Position numbers and translations under genes: made by a program
NCBI GenBank assembly: GCA_002428985.1
Contig: DIYL01000009.1
Location: 273,179 to 337,178, forward strand
DNA: 64,000 nucleotides
Reading direction: 5' to 3'
From: Anaerolineales bacterium UBA6055
GTDB lineage: Bacteria > Chloroflexota > Anaerolineae > Aggregatilineales > Phototrophicaceae
In this document: positions 9,698 to 18,247 of the stretch, piece by piece
Numbering within the stretch: position 1 is the stretch's first letter
How the letters are laid out: each line of letters opens with the position of its first letter
The notes under the pieces: model-generated
Database searches by the model: none
What the model was told of the DNA's origin: nothing
The model's input: the letters and a program-made list of their open reading frames with translations, nothing else

Positions 9698-9755
9698 ACC
9701 TTCGACGGATTGCTAGACACAATCGCCGAAAGTCTCTTGGTTGGCTATTTGATGA

Positions 9756-10754
9756 TTAGCTCGTTTTCTTGGGGACAGATTTGATAATATCGTCAACGAG
9801 GTTGTCAGTTGTCAAACCTTCAGCTTGCCCTTCGAAGTTAAGCAAAATACGATGACGCAGTGCCGATGGTGCAACCGCTTGGACATCGTCAAATGAGACA
9901 TTGAATCGTCCTTCAAGCAGTGCGTTAATTTTTGCACCGAGGATGAGTGCTTGCGCACCACGTGGACTTGCACCGTATCGTGCATAGTCTTGTACCATCT
10001 GCGTCGATTCACTGCTTTCTGGATGTGATGCGACAATAATCCGCGCAACATATTCACTCACATGGGATGGAATCGGAGTGCTCAACGCCAGTTGTCCCAT
10101 CCCGATGACTTGCTTACCATCGGCAACAGTGCTTGCAGTCGGCGTATCAACACCGGTTGTCCGATCCAGAATCGTCACGAGTTCGGCAACGGTTGGAAAT
10201 TTGACATCCACTTTAAATAAGAAGCGGTCAAGTTGCGCTTCTGGTAGCGGGTACGTACCTTCCATCTCAAGCGGATTTTGGGTCGCCAGCACAAAAAATG
10301 GCATTTCCAGATCATAGCGTCGTCCGGCAACCGTAACGGTTTTTTCCTGCATCGCTTCGAGCATTGCAGATTGTGTCTTAGGGGTCGCACGATTGATTTC
10401 GTCAGCAAGTAGCAAGTTGGTGAAGATCGGCCCTGGTTGGAAGCGGAATTCGCGTCGCCCATCTTCTGTTTCTTCAAGAATGTCCGTCCCGACAATATCA
10501 GCAGGCATCAGGTCAGGCGTAAACTGAATCCGTGAAAACTTGAGATCAAGTACATCGGATAAGGTGCGAATCAACATGGTTTTACCCAGACCCGGCACAC
10601 CTTCCAGCAATGCGTGTCGACCTGCTAAGACACAGATGATGACACTACGGACAACTTCAGTTTGTCCGACAATAACTTTGCCGACTTCCGCCTCGATGTT
10701 ACGGGCAATTTCACTAAATTGTTCTAATCCTATTTCGGGTGCAGGTGAGGTCAT
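9756..10754 (-). CDS. MoxR-family AAA+ ATPase
   Basis: This 332-aa MoxR ATPase is of the type that assists maturation of metalloenzymes or VWA-domain partners. Walker A is GVPGLGKT (52-59). Walker B is LLADEINR (about 115-122), followed by the family's ATPKTQSAMLEAM. The sensor region is ATQNPLEMEGTYPLPEAQ. The usual partners (DUF58 and VWA proteins) are not in this window, so the gene stands alone. The start ATG at 10754 has an AAAGGCG ribosome site. Confidence 0.93.
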   Translation of the reverse strand: MTSPAPEIGLEQFSEIARNIEAEVGKVIVGQTEVVRSVIICVLAGRHALLEGVPGLGKTMLIRTLSDVLDLKFSRIQFTPDLMPADIVGTDILEETEDGRREFRFQPGPIFTNLLLADEINRATPKTQSAMLEAMQEKTVTVAGRRYDLEMPFFVLATQNPLEMEGTYPLPEAQLDRFLFKVDVKFPTVAELVTILDRTTGVDTPTASTVADGKQVIGMGQLALSTPIPSHVSEYVARIIVASHPESSESTQMVQDYARYGASPRGAQALILGAKINALLEGRFNVSFDDVQAVAPSALRHRILLNFEGQAEGLTTDNLVDDIIKSVPKKTS

Positions 10755-10801
10755 ACGAGTAGTTCGCCTTTAATCAGATACAAAAGATGCTCCGATTATA
10801 C

Positions 10802-11023
10802 ATGGATTTTACCTGTGAGTCAGTGATTGGACTTAGAAGTCGTTTGAATGATGTAATGATGCAAATTGGGAAAGGTGATCTCAGCGTTGTCTAGTTTTTT
10901 GTCAATAATATTGTGCCATTATTTGGGCAAAGTACAAAGATGGTTGGCACATATCCGCAAGCGTTCAGTTATCTGGAGTCGATTGAACCAAGCCTAATTG
11001 GTAAATTACCTGAAAAACCATAG
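10802..11023 (+). pseudogene. Decayed STAS-like gene (paralogue of 11157-11597)
   Basis: Reading in the frame of the ATG at 10802 gives IGKGD, then an in-frame TAG at 10892-10894. The frame continues through NNIVPLF, TKMVGTYPQAF and LIGKLPEKP to a stop at 11021. These segments match, in order, the YGKGD, NTIVP or NNLMPLF, KLVSNYA and LPEKP or GKLPENP segments of the intact paralogues at 11157 and 36783. The first half of the gene is missing or unrecognisable. Because it lies 134 bases before an intact copy on the same strand, it is best explained as one member of a tandem duplication that decayed. Confidence 0.75.
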
Positions 11024-11156
11024 ACCAGTACCCTGAAGTCGGACATATCACCATATCTGATGCCGTCTGAAAAGTCATGGCTAGCCTATCATGTGTGTTA
11101 CCATTTACGATAAGCGGGTATGTTTAAAAAGACTTGAGTCGACAGGGTGACAAAAA

Positions 11157-11597
11157 ATGCCATACTCTTTCCATGAACTGGTTCATCAACATGTTTTATA
11201 TGAAATCGTTGAAGGGCATATAACATTAGATGAAGTCGGTGCTGCTGCTGATTATATTTTTCAATGGCTCGATTCATTAGACCACAATAATGGTGTATTT
11301 CTAGTCAATTTAGAATATATATCGACCTTCCCAGCAGATGTACTAAAAATCTATAAGTCAGCTTCTCCATTTCTGTCTCATCCTAACTTAAAGACGATGG
11401 CTATTTATGGCAAAGGGGATGCGATTGTTTTGAAGTTTATTATTAATACGATTGTGCCGATGTCCGGTTTATCTGCTACACAAGCCACAAAATTAGTGAG
11501 TAATTATGCTGAAGCAAGAGAAGTCATTATCAGTCAACATCCTGAATTAGAAGAGCAACTTCCCGCCTCGATCGAAGAACTTCCCGAAAAGCCATAG
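11157..11597 (+). CDS. STAS-like / SpoIIAA-like small protein
   Basis: This 146-aa soluble protein appears to be alpha/beta, with alternating strands (GVFLVNLEYIS, KTMAIYGKGD) and helices. It is a paralogue of the protein at 36783-37205. Both start with MP and share WLDSLD, HPN, YGKGD, KFI followed by N, and KLVSNYA, and both have a Pro-rich tail near LPE. The length and strand pattern suggest a STAS- or SpoIIAA-like fold as found in regulatory switches, but this is an inference. The position usually phosphorylated in anti-sigma antagonists is not obvious. No partner kinase is adjacent. Confidence 0.75.
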   Translation: MPYSFHELVHQHVLYEIVEGHITLDEVGAAADYIFQWLDSLDHNNGVFLVNLEYISTFPADVLKIYKSASPFLSHPNLKTMAIYGKGDAIVLKFIINTIVPMSGLSATQATKLVSNYAEAREVIISQHPELEEQLPASIEELPEKP

Positions 11598-11673
11598 TAC
11601 CTCGCCCTTTTTAAATGACACATGCCTATGGTCTAATTTATGGATGATGACGATTTAAAAAGGATGAGTCGAT

Positions 11674-11826
11674 ATGGCAGAAGACCCTAACCAACGTCCG
11701 GGTTGGACAAACGAAGAACGTGCTGGTATACGTAATTTGCTTAAAATGGCAGGCGTATTATTGATTGCTATTGTGATTGCAGGCGTTATTGCTGCTGCGC
11801 TAAGCTCGGCATTAGGCACACTATAA
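11674..11826 (+). CDS. 50-aa single-span membrane protein
   Basis: A short frame runs from ATG at 11674 to TAA at 11826. An AGGATGAG ribosome site lies upstream. Residues 1-20 are hydrophilic (ending EERAGIRN) and residues about 26-46 form one Ala/Ile/Val-rich membrane span, which is followed by only a few residues. The arrangement, a charged N-terminus and one helix, is that of small membrane proteins. Its stop abuts the stop of the convergent gene at 11827. I do not recognise a family. The ribosome site and clean span argue that it is real. Confidence 0.6.
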   Translation: MAEDPNQRPGWTNEERAGIRNLLKMAGVLLIAIVIAGVIAAALSSALGTL

Positions 11827-12978
11827 TTATTCTGCCTGACGAATCGCACCAACCGCCATCAATTGTGTGATTTCTTCATCACTATACCCCGCGTCCGATA
11901 AAACAGTATGGGTGTCTGCGCCGTACTCTGGGGCAGGCGAAATGTCGATTGTATCATCGTCACCAAGGCGCACCGGACTCCGCATCCACGGGATACCCTC
12001 ACTGGTCACACCCACCATCCCACGTACTTGTATATGCGGATCATCCATAAGTTCATGCGGTGGTGTAATCCGTGTAAAGCAACAATCGGCATCGTTTAGT
12101 AATGCGCCCCATTCATCTGCGGTACGGGTTTTAAACATCTTGGTCAATTCCATCACAAGATAAGTCTGGTTGCTCGGTGCTGTATAGTCGTCAATCCACT
12201 CTGGTTTGTCGACTGCCTGACAGAAGTTCGTCCAAAATTTTGGTTCGATTGCCCCTAATGCCATCGGCATATTATCCTTGGCATAGTAGACACGGTAATA
12301 TGCACTCCCACCTGTTAAGCTCAGGTTACCGCGATCTTGTTTCGTGATATACGATTCGACCCATGCCACCATCCCTAATGGCATCGCCGATTCTGACAGG
12401 GCGACATCCACCACATCACCGACCCCAGTTGTAGCCCGCTTGAGCAATGCCGCTAAAATCCCCATTACAGCCACATATGATCCGCCGACATCCGCGATTT
12501 GCCCGCCTAATGGCTGTGGATTTTCTTGCGCCCCTAACAAACCGTTTAATGAGATGTAATTCAAATCGTGACCACTGATATGTGCATAAGGTCCTGTCTG
12601 TCCCCAACCCGAAAGCGAACAATAGACAATGCGTGGATTAACCGTTTTGAGCGTATCGTAATCGGCATTTAAGCGTTTGGTTACTCCGGGACGAAAGCCT
12701 TCGACAATGACATCCGCTGCTTGGACTAAGTGATGCAGTACAGATTGTCCTTCCTCAGATTTAAGATCGATGATGACGCTCTTTTTACCACGGTTGCTAC
12801 TCCGGAAAAAAACACCCAAATCATCATACATGGGTCGCATCCAACGCGCATAGTCTCCGCCGTTGGGGTCTTCAATCTTTATGATTTCTGCGCCCATATC
12901 ATAGAGCATCATGGTGCAAACTGCGCCGGGTAATAAGCGCGTGAGGTCTAATACACGGAGTCCATCTAACGGTTTCAT
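11827..12978 (-). CDS. CaiB/BaiF family protein, alpha-methylacyl-CoA racemase-like
   Basis: This is a 383-aa class III CoA-transferase-fold enzyme. The N-terminus (LDGLRVLDLTRLLPG) and GAEIIKIEDP, VEGFRPGV and SGWGQTGPY are family hallmarks. SGHDLNYISLNG and GQIADVGGS match the His and Asp positions used by alpha-methylacyl-CoA racemases, rather than the single catalytic Asp of formyl-CoA transferase. Racemisation of 2-methylacyl-CoA is therefore the likely reaction. I start at the ATG at 12978, with AAGGAT 6-7 bases before it. A GTG at 12996 and an ATG at 12993 would add only a few unconserved residues. Confidence 0.85.
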   Translation of the reverse strand: MKPLDGLRVLDLTRLLPGAVCTMMLYDMGAEIIKIEDPNGGDYARWMRPMYDDLGVFFRSSNRGKKSVIIDLKSEEGQSVLHHLVQAADVIVEGFRPGVTKRLNADYDTLKTVNPRIVYCSLSGWGQTGPYAHISGHDLNYISLNGLLGAQENPQPLGGQIADVGGSYVAVMGILAALLKRATTGVGDVVDVALSESAMPLGMVAWVESYITKQDRGNLSLTGGSAYYRVYYAKDNMPMALGAIEPKFWTNFCQAVDKPEWIDDYTAPSNQTYLVMELTKMFKTRTADEWGALLNDADCCFTRITPPHELMDDPHIQVRGMVGVTSEGIPWMRSPVRLGDDDTIDISPAPEYGADTHTVLSDAGYSDEEITQLMAVGAIRQAE

Positions 12979-13127
12979 CACATCATCCTTCATCACAATA
13001 ATCGCTTATCGCTCAAGACTACCGTACTCCGGTCAAGATGACAAAAACTGAGGGGGCAACATAAGAATATTTATCCTTATATCAGTGAATTTTTTAACTC
13101 AAAGTAAGTTGCTATTATTGATGTCTA

Positions 13128-13148
13128 GGGAGTAGGGGGTCTACTCCC
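13128..13148. terminator. Hairpin past hemG
   Basis: A perfect 8-bp stem (GGGAGTAG with CTACTCCC, 5-base loop) begins 17 bases beyond the hemG stop. There is no T-run on the minus side, so termination is plausible only from its position. Confidence 0.45.
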
Positions 13149-13164
13149 ATTATCAAGTAGCAAG

Positions 13165-14547
13165 TTATTTGCCTTGAATCGTATCGGCGATGTGTTTACT
13201 GTAGCGCACAGTATCAGGCAATCCCACGCCATGATAGGCATTTCCCGCCACAAATAGATTGTCCGGCAAGGATGCTTCGATCTCTGCGACAAGATCAAGA
13301 TGTCCTACATCATACTGTGGGTACCCTTGCTCCCACCGCAATAAGCGATGATTGAGTGGCTCACCTGTGATGCCAAGCATAGTCACGAGTTCTCGTTTAA
13401 CGATTTCCAGAGCAGTGTTATCATCATGGTCGAGCATGTGGCGCGTTTGTGGTCCACCGAAGAATGCTCGAATCAGAGCAATATCATCCGGTGCGCGATT
13501 ATTCCATTTACTACTCGCAAATTGGATACCATCAATTTCCACGCCGACACTCGACGGTACAACTACGCCATACGCATCTAATGGATGTGCCACATCTTTA
13601 CGACGATAAGCCAATGTGACACTCGCAATGCCAGAATATCGGATGCGAGATAATAACTTGCTCGTCGCTGGTGCAACATCGTGCAGAATAAACGAGGCGG
13701 TATCAGCTTGTGTCGTCACGATTACATAGTCCGCATCAAGCACCTCATTATCCAACTGAATCGTGTAATGCTCTTTGGTGCGGCGAACCTCACGAACAGG
13801 TGTATTCAACCGAATATCACACGTGAGTTTTTCGGCAAGATTTTCGGCAAATGCCCCCATACCATCTCTGAATGAAATCAGATTAGGTTGTGATGATGGC
13901 GATTGTTTGGCTTGTATCGCTTGCATACCTTTAATGAGGCTACCATAGTCTTTTTCGATTTTACGGAAGTTCGGGAAGGTTGCGAGGATACTTTGCTTAT
14001 CAGGGTCAGCATTGAACACGCCAGCCAGCAACGGCTCACCAAGTTTATCTAATGCCTCAGCACCGAGCCGTCGCGTGATGAAATCTGCGAGGGATTCATC
14101 TTCATCATCACTTTTAGGCGGGATATATTGCTCGACCGCCATACGCAACTTACCGCCCAGCGAGAATAAATCCGATTTACGAAATGCATCTAAATCAGTC
14201 GGGACGAGTAGGTATAATCCGTCGGGCATACCACGTAAACCTTGTTTCGTCAGAATATAGATGCGCTCTGGCGTATCGTTGACGGGAATGATCTCGTCAT
14301 CCAAGCCAATCTCTTTAGCTAAGGTCTGCGCCCACGGTTTACGTGTCAGGAAGCCATCAGGCCCAGTTTCGATAATCGCATCACCTGATGGTGTTTCGAG
14401 TATCTGTGATTGGACTTTCCCACCGACATTATCTGATGATTCGATCACGGTGACGGTTGCATCAGCATCGCGCAGATACCATGCCGCACTTAAACCCGCA
14501 AGACCCGCCCCAACAATAACAATATTGGGTTTAGCTGGTGTAGTCAT
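13165..14547 (-). CDS. hemG: Protoporphyrinogen/coproporphyrinogen oxidase (FAD, HemY type)
   Basis: This 460-aa flavoprotein belongs to the monoamine-oxidase fold. The FAD dinucleotide motif is at 13-18 (GAGLAG), with ESSDNVGGK shortly after. ETGPDGFLTRKP is typical of HemY. The C-terminal FAD block is FVAGNAYHGVGLPD. It removes six electrons from protoporphyrinogen IX or coproporphyrinogen III. Which route the cell uses cannot be told, since hemH is not here. The ATG at 14547 lies inside hemE, giving a 17-base overlap and so translational coupling. A TTG six bases earlier is less likely. Confidence 0.92.
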   Translation of the reverse strand: MTTPAKPNIVIVGAGLAGLSAAWYLRDADATVTVIESSDNVGGKVQSQILETPSGDAIIETGPDGFLTRKPWAQTLAKEIGLDDEIIPVNDTPERIYILTKQGLRGMPDGLYLLVPTDLDAFRKSDLFSLGGKLRMAVEQYIPPKSDDEDESLADFITRRLGAEALDKLGEPLLAGVFNADPDKQSILATFPNFRKIEKDYGSLIKGMQAIQAKQSPSSQPNLISFRDGMGAFAENLAEKLTCDIRLNTPVREVRRTKEHYTIQLDNEVLDADYVIVTTQADTASFILHDVAPATSKLLSRIRYSGIASVTLAYRRKDVAHPLDAYGVVVPSSVGVEIDGIQFASSKWNNRAPDDIALIRAFFGGPQTRHMLDHDDNTALEIVKRELVTMLGITGEPLNHRLLRWEQGYPQYDVGHLDLVAEIEASLPDNLFVAGNAYHGVGLPDTVRYSKHIADTIQGK

Positions 14548-15562
14548 GGACAAAATCTACCAATCGTTTGACGTTATCAACTGGGGTTGTCGGCAAAATA
14601 CCGTGCCCAAGGTTAAAGATGTGACCGTCGTGCCCGTCCATACGATCAAGGATTTTCTTGGTGCGAGCTTTTAACTCATCCCACGGTGCATGTAACGCGA
14701 CAGGGTCGAGATTACCCTGTACCGCAACACCATCACCTAGGCGTTGTGCAGCAACATCAATATCAATCCGCCAATCGACCCCAATCACATCACCACCTGC
14801 ATCGCGGATTTCTTCAAGCATGCCATTAGTATTTGTACCGAAGTGAATCAGTGGCACACCCGCTTCTTTTGCCATATCGAGCGCTTGTTTACTATACGGT
14901 TGGACATATTGACGATAATCGTCAGGATTGAGTTCACCGACCCAACTATCAAATAACTGTAATGCTTGTGCGCCTGCTTCTGCTTGTGCTAGCAGATAAT
15001 CGCCTGCTATTGTAGCAAATTTGGTCATCAACTTATCCCACGCATCAGGTTCGTTATACATCATGCTTTTGAGGTGTACTTTGTTCTTGCTCGGGCCGCC
15101 CTCAATTGCATAGCTAGCTAGCGTGAACGGCGCACCACTAAATCCGATCAACGGGATTTGACGTTTGTCTAACTCAGCGCGGGTGAGGCGAATCGCTTCT
15201 AATGTGAATGACAGGGCTTCACGGGCATCAGGAGTCGCTAATTTCTCTACATCAGCAGGGGTGCGCACGGGATTGTGAATAACCGGACCTGTGCCTTTAA
15301 TAAATTCAAGATCGAGTCCCATGCCTTCAAGTGGTGGGAGAATATCTGCGAAGATAATCGCCGCATCTAAATCAAACGCATTGATGGGTTGCATGGTGAC
15401 TTCTAATGCCAGCTCTGGTGTTTTAATAATATCGAGGATGCCATACGTCTGGCGGAGTGTCCGATATTCTTCCATATACCGTCCCGCTTGTCGCATCAAC
15501 CAAATCGGCGTTGCATCAACAGGTTCACGGTTACAGGCTTTTAGAAAACGATAATCAGTCAT
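14531..15562 (-). CDS. hemE: Uroporphyrinogen decarboxylase
   Basis: HemE decarboxylates the four acetate side chains of uroporphyrinogen III to give coproporphyrinogen III. The 343-aa protein has the standard length. The substrate-binding signature is WLMRQAGRYMEEYR. The catalytic Asp lies in IIFADILPPLEGMG, and the C-terminal His in FNLGHGILP. The start at 15562 has an AAGGAAAC ribosome site. It is the first gene of a hemE-hemG operon. Its promoter region (15563-15720) holds a CRP/FNR-like dyad and an ATGAC-N4-GTCAT dyad, so regulation by a one-component regulator is possible. Confidence 0.96.
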   Translation of the reverse strand: MTDYRFLKACNREPVDATPIWLMRQAGRYMEEYRTLRQTYGILDIIKTPELALEVTMQPINAFDLDAAIIFADILPPLEGMGLDLEFIKGTGPVIHNPVRTPADVEKLATPDAREALSFTLEAIRLTRAELDKRQIPLIGFSGAPFTLASYAIEGGPSKNKVHLKSMMYNEPDAWDKLMTKFATIAGDYLLAQAEAGAQALQLFDSWVGELNPDDYRQYVQPYSKQALDMAKEAGVPLIHFGTNTNGMLEEIRDAGGDVIGVDWRIDIDVAAQRLGDGVAVQGNLDPVALHAPWDELKARTKKILDRMDGHDGHIFNLGHGILPTTPVDNVKRLVDFVHDYTS

Positions 15563-15664
15563 GTGTTTCCTTTTATTTACACTATTTGGCTTTCAACAAT
15601 AATCCAAGTATAGCAACGGATGACACCGGACTACAGACACGGATTTTTCGCTAATTCACCACTC

Positions 15665-15678
15665 ATGACGAATGTCAT
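15665..15678. promoter_or_regulatory. ATGAC-N4-GTCAT dyad upstream of hemE
   Basis: This perfect 5+5 dyad lies about 100 bases upstream of hemE. A close copy (TGAC-AAAT-GTCAT) occurs at 1900-1912, upstream of the small gene at 1481. The same regulator could bind both, though two sites are few. Confidence 0.3.
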
Positions 15679-15686
15679 CTATCACT

Positions 15687-15702
15687 TGTGAAATATGTCA
15701 CT
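15687..15702. promoter_or_regulatory. CRP/FNR-family-like site upstream of hemE
   Basis: TGTGA-N6-TCACT matches the spacing of the classic CRP recognition sequence with one mismatch at the last base. It lies between hemE and the divergent putative RNA gene and could serve either. Confidence 0.4.
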
Positions 15703-15736
15703 ATTGCGAATTGTATGAAGACTATACCATATAGAT

Positions 15737-15973
15737 AAGTTCGGTAACACTAGAGAGTTAAGGAGACCTACAGCATAACCTCTGCTCTAACCGACTTACA
15801 CAAATTCCATAACATGAGGATGTGACTCCCGAAGGCAAGCATGGGACGTATCCACCGATAATGTGGAAGTACCAACAGCCATCGCGCTCCTTTAATCTGA
15901 TGGTCACAGCCACTCATGTGAGGACATACACACTTAAAACCACCTGTCAGCCTCGATGGGTGGTTTTGCGTTT
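15737..15973 (+). ncRNA. Putative structured non-coding RNA with terminator
   Basis: This 230-base stretch has no convincing protein frame but ends in a strong intrinsic terminator. Three separate pairings can be drawn in a nested, rod-like order. GTTAAGGAG (about 15766-15774) pairs with CTCCTTTAAT (about 15887-15896). ATTCCA pairs with TGGAAGT. GGAT...TCCC pairs with GGGA...ATCC around a short loop. A long rod with internal loops, about 200 bases before the terminator, is reminiscent of 6S RNA, but I find no sequence match I would trust. The promoter is uncertain; TTGCGA at 15704 is a candidate -35. Confidence 0.4.
15936..15973 (+). terminator. Strong intrinsic terminator
   Basis: A 9-bp stem (AAAACCACC 15936-15944 with GGTGGTTTT 15959-15967) is followed by GCGTTT. 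No protein gene ends just upstream on this strand, which is the main reason to suspect an RNA gene here. Confidence 0.7.
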
Positions 15974-16078
15974 AATAGTAGTCTTCAAAAAGGGCGTACA
16001 AAAAGCGTAGCTTTAGCGTTTATTGACTCTGCATGTGCCTTATGAAACGATAAAAGAAACATGACTTAAAGGGATGCT

Positions 16079-17125
16079 ATGAGTTATTTGCCAAGGATAG
16101 TTACTTTGTTTATTTTGTTAGTGATTGCTTTGCCAACATCTACAAATGAATATGCGTGTAACAGCAGACAAATCTTGTATCACGCTGGTGATGATGAGAC
16201 AAACTACTATCGAATACTTGATGTTGATACCTTAGCCGTTACTGATATTCCTAATGGTCACTTGATCAATTCACAACCAGTCTGGTCACCTGATCAATCA
16301 CAAATAGCATTTAAATCTTTGCTGGAACGTGGTTTTGCTATCTATATTATGGATTGGTCGGGAAACCATTTAAAGAAGATTACTGAAGGGCTTGGTACAT
16401 CAGCATCACTCATATGGTCACCTGATGGGTCATCAATCGCCTATCATACTGAGTTCGAGACTTTTGTTTATGATTTGACGAGAAATCAAGAAAGACAAGT
16501 GACAGATAATGACCTCTCTTTTAGTAGCTACCCAGTTGCATGGTCTAATGACGGGAGCTCACTAATTGTTGGAGAACATAATTATGGTATGGGGTTATCA
16601 TTTGCGCAGATTAACATTGATTCCGGTGAGCGATCTGTCTTAACCAATGACGAGGATGGTGTATTTGATTGGTTTGTGGGACAAATGCCAGATGGTAATC
16701 TCCTCTTTAATTCAAATCGCTTGACTGAGAATTCATCTTTACACCAACTCGATGTCAATACAGGCTTAGTATCTGTGTATATAGAGCGTTCTATTCATGG
16801 ATTTTCATGGATGGCTGATAAACAAGCTTTCGCCTTTATGTATATTCACTCTACAGAGCATTCAAATCGAAATCTTCAGGATATTTTTATGATGGATTTG
16901 GAAACTAGACAGATTGACCAAGTGACGAGTGATTGGACAGTATCGCACACACATATTCTAAAACCAGTTTTATCTCCAAACAACCAACACATCATATTCC
17001 AGTCTTTTATTGATGGTAACAATGAGTTATTCATCATAGATATTGATGGCGATAATCTCAGGCAATTGACATTTAACGATTACCATGACACATCACCTGT
17101 TTGGGTGCCTTGCCTGTTGGATTGA
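16079..17125 (+). CDS. Secreted PD40 beta-propeller protein (TolB-like)
   Basis: The 348-aa product has a hydrophobic N-terminal signal (residues 5-20), then repeated blades of the TolB/PD40 type. These show as VWSPDQSQIAF, IWSPDGSSIAY, AWSNDGSSLIV and LSPNNQHIIF, each about 40-50 residues apart. Such propellers usually bind other proteins or sugars outside the cell, and no catalytic residues are seen. An AAGGGATG ribosome site is present. The gene is transcribed alone and converges on the oppF terminator. Confidence 0.8.
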   Translation: MSYLPRIVTLFILLVIALPTSTNEYACNSRQILYHAGDDETNYYRILDVDTLAVTDIPNGHLINSQPVWSPDQSQIAFKSLLERGFAIYIMDWSGNHLKKITEGLGTSASLIWSPDGSSIAYHTEFETFVYDLTRNQERQVTDNDLSFSSYPVAWSNDGSSLIVGEHNYGMGLSFAQINIDSGERSVLTNDEDGVFDWFVGQMPDGNLLFNSNRLTENSSLHQLDVNTGLVSVYIERSIHGFSWMADKQAFAFMYIHSTEHSNRNLQDIFMMDLETRQIDQVTSDWTVSHTHILKPVLSPNNQHIIFQSFIDGNNELFIIDIDGDNLRQLTFNDYHDTSPVWVPCLLD

Positions 17126-17158
17126 GAAGCAAATTTCATAACATCATAACCACATGGC

Positions 17159-17196
17159 AAATAAAAAAGGACACAACGATTATCGTCATGCCCTTT
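17159..17196 (-). terminator. Terminator of the oppDF operon
   Basis: On the minus strand a 13-15-bp stem (17166-17180 with 17182-17196) pairs fully when G-U pairs are counted, and T6 follows. On the plus strand several of these pairs break, so the direction is clear. Confidence 0.8.
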
Positions 17197-17218
17197 CAAT
17201 ATTCATTCTAAGTAACGC

Positions 17219-18247
17219 TTAGGTTACACGGTGGCAGGCTACAAAGTGGTTTGGACGAACTTCGACCAATGGTGGATCGGGTTCGTTGTAGCATAAGTCG
17301 AAGGCAACTGGGCAACGGGTGTTGAAGTTACAGCCTGTTGGTGGGTTTGCAGGACTTGGCAGGTCACCACCAATAATAATCCGCTGACGACTTTCTTCAA
17401 CGAACGGATCGGGTACAGGTACAGCCGAGAGCAATGCTTGGGTATAAGGATGTTGCGGATTGTCGTAAACATCATCCACAGGACCTAATTCCACAACTTT
17501 ACCAAGGTACATAACAGCCACGCGGTCACAGATATGACGAACCATACTCAAATCATGAGCAATGAACAAGTAGGTCAAGCCCATTTCTTGTTGTAGTTCT
17601 TCCATCAAGTTCACAACTTGAGCCTGAATCGACACATCCAATGCAGAAATTGGCTCATCCGCAACAATAAAGCTTGGTTGCAACGCCAATGCACGCGCAA
17701 TACCAATACGTTGACGTTGACCACCAGAAAATTCGTGGGGGTAACGGTTAATGAAGTAAGGGTTCAACCCCACACGTTCCATCAACTGCTCTACATATTG
17801 TTGGCGTTCTTTTTTGTTTGGATACATATTGTGGATTTGGAGTGGCTCACTCACAATACTACCAACAGTCATACGTGGGTTAAGTGATGCAAACGGATCT
17901 TGGAAGATAATCTGCATTTGCTTACGCATCTGGCGTAATTGATTACCCGACATTGTTGAGAGTTCTTGACCCTCAAACTTAACACTACCTTCGGTTGGGC
18001 GATACAACTGCAAGATTGTACGTCCGGTGGTGCTTTTACCACACCCGGATTCCCCTACAAGACCAAGTGTTTCACCACGAATCACATTAAAACTAATTCC
18101 ATCAACAGCACGGACAGCACCGACTTGACGCTGGAACACAATACCTGCCGAAATAGGGAAGTGTTTCTTTAATCCATTTACTTCAAGAATATGATCATCG
18201 GGATTGAGATTCTTTTTCCCTATTTTTACCGCCGCTTCACTAGACAT
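17219..18247 (-). CDS. oppF: Oligopeptide/dipeptide ABC transporter ATPase, OppF type
   Basis: This 342-aa ATPase powers peptide or related-solute import at the inner face of the membrane. Walker A is GESGCGKS (65-72), the signature SGGQRQRIGIARAL, and Walker B FIVADEP. The C-terminal oligopeptide extension includes HPYTQALLSAVP and a Cys-containing NTRCP segment. I start at the ATG at 18247, which has AGGAGGT nearby. The longer frame runs back through the ribosome site. Its first 8 bases overlap the end of oppD. Opp and Dpp are not separable by ATPase alone, and no permease or binding protein is nearby. Confidence 0.9.
   Translation of the reverse strand: MSSEAAVKIGKKNLNPDDHILEVNGLKKHFPISAGIVFQRQVGAVRAVDGISFNVIRGETLGLVGESGCGKSTTGRTILQLYRPTEGSVKFEGQELSTMSGNQLRQMRKQMQIIFQDPFASLNPRMTVGSIVSEPLQIHNMYPNKKERQQYVEQLMERVGLNPYFINRYPHEFSGGQRQRIGIARALALQPSFIVADEPISALDVSIQAQVVNLMEELQQEMGLTYLFIAHDLSMVRHICDRVAVMYLGKVVELGPVDDVYDNPQHPYTQALLSAVPVPDPFVEESRQRIIIGGDLPSPANPPTGCNFNTRCPVAFDLCYNEPDPPLVEVRPNHFVACHRVT

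Noticed and set aside
14012..14674. Long reading frames on the strand opposite hemG and hemE
   Set aside because: They overlap strongly conserved genes completely and have no ribosome sites or family motifs.
15760..15915. Cobalamin-riboswitch-like words (GGAGACCT and GCCACT)
   Set aside because: In true cobalamin riboswitches the ACTG element precedes the CCAGGAGACCTGCC box. Here the order is reversed, and the region does not sit upstream of a B12 gene.
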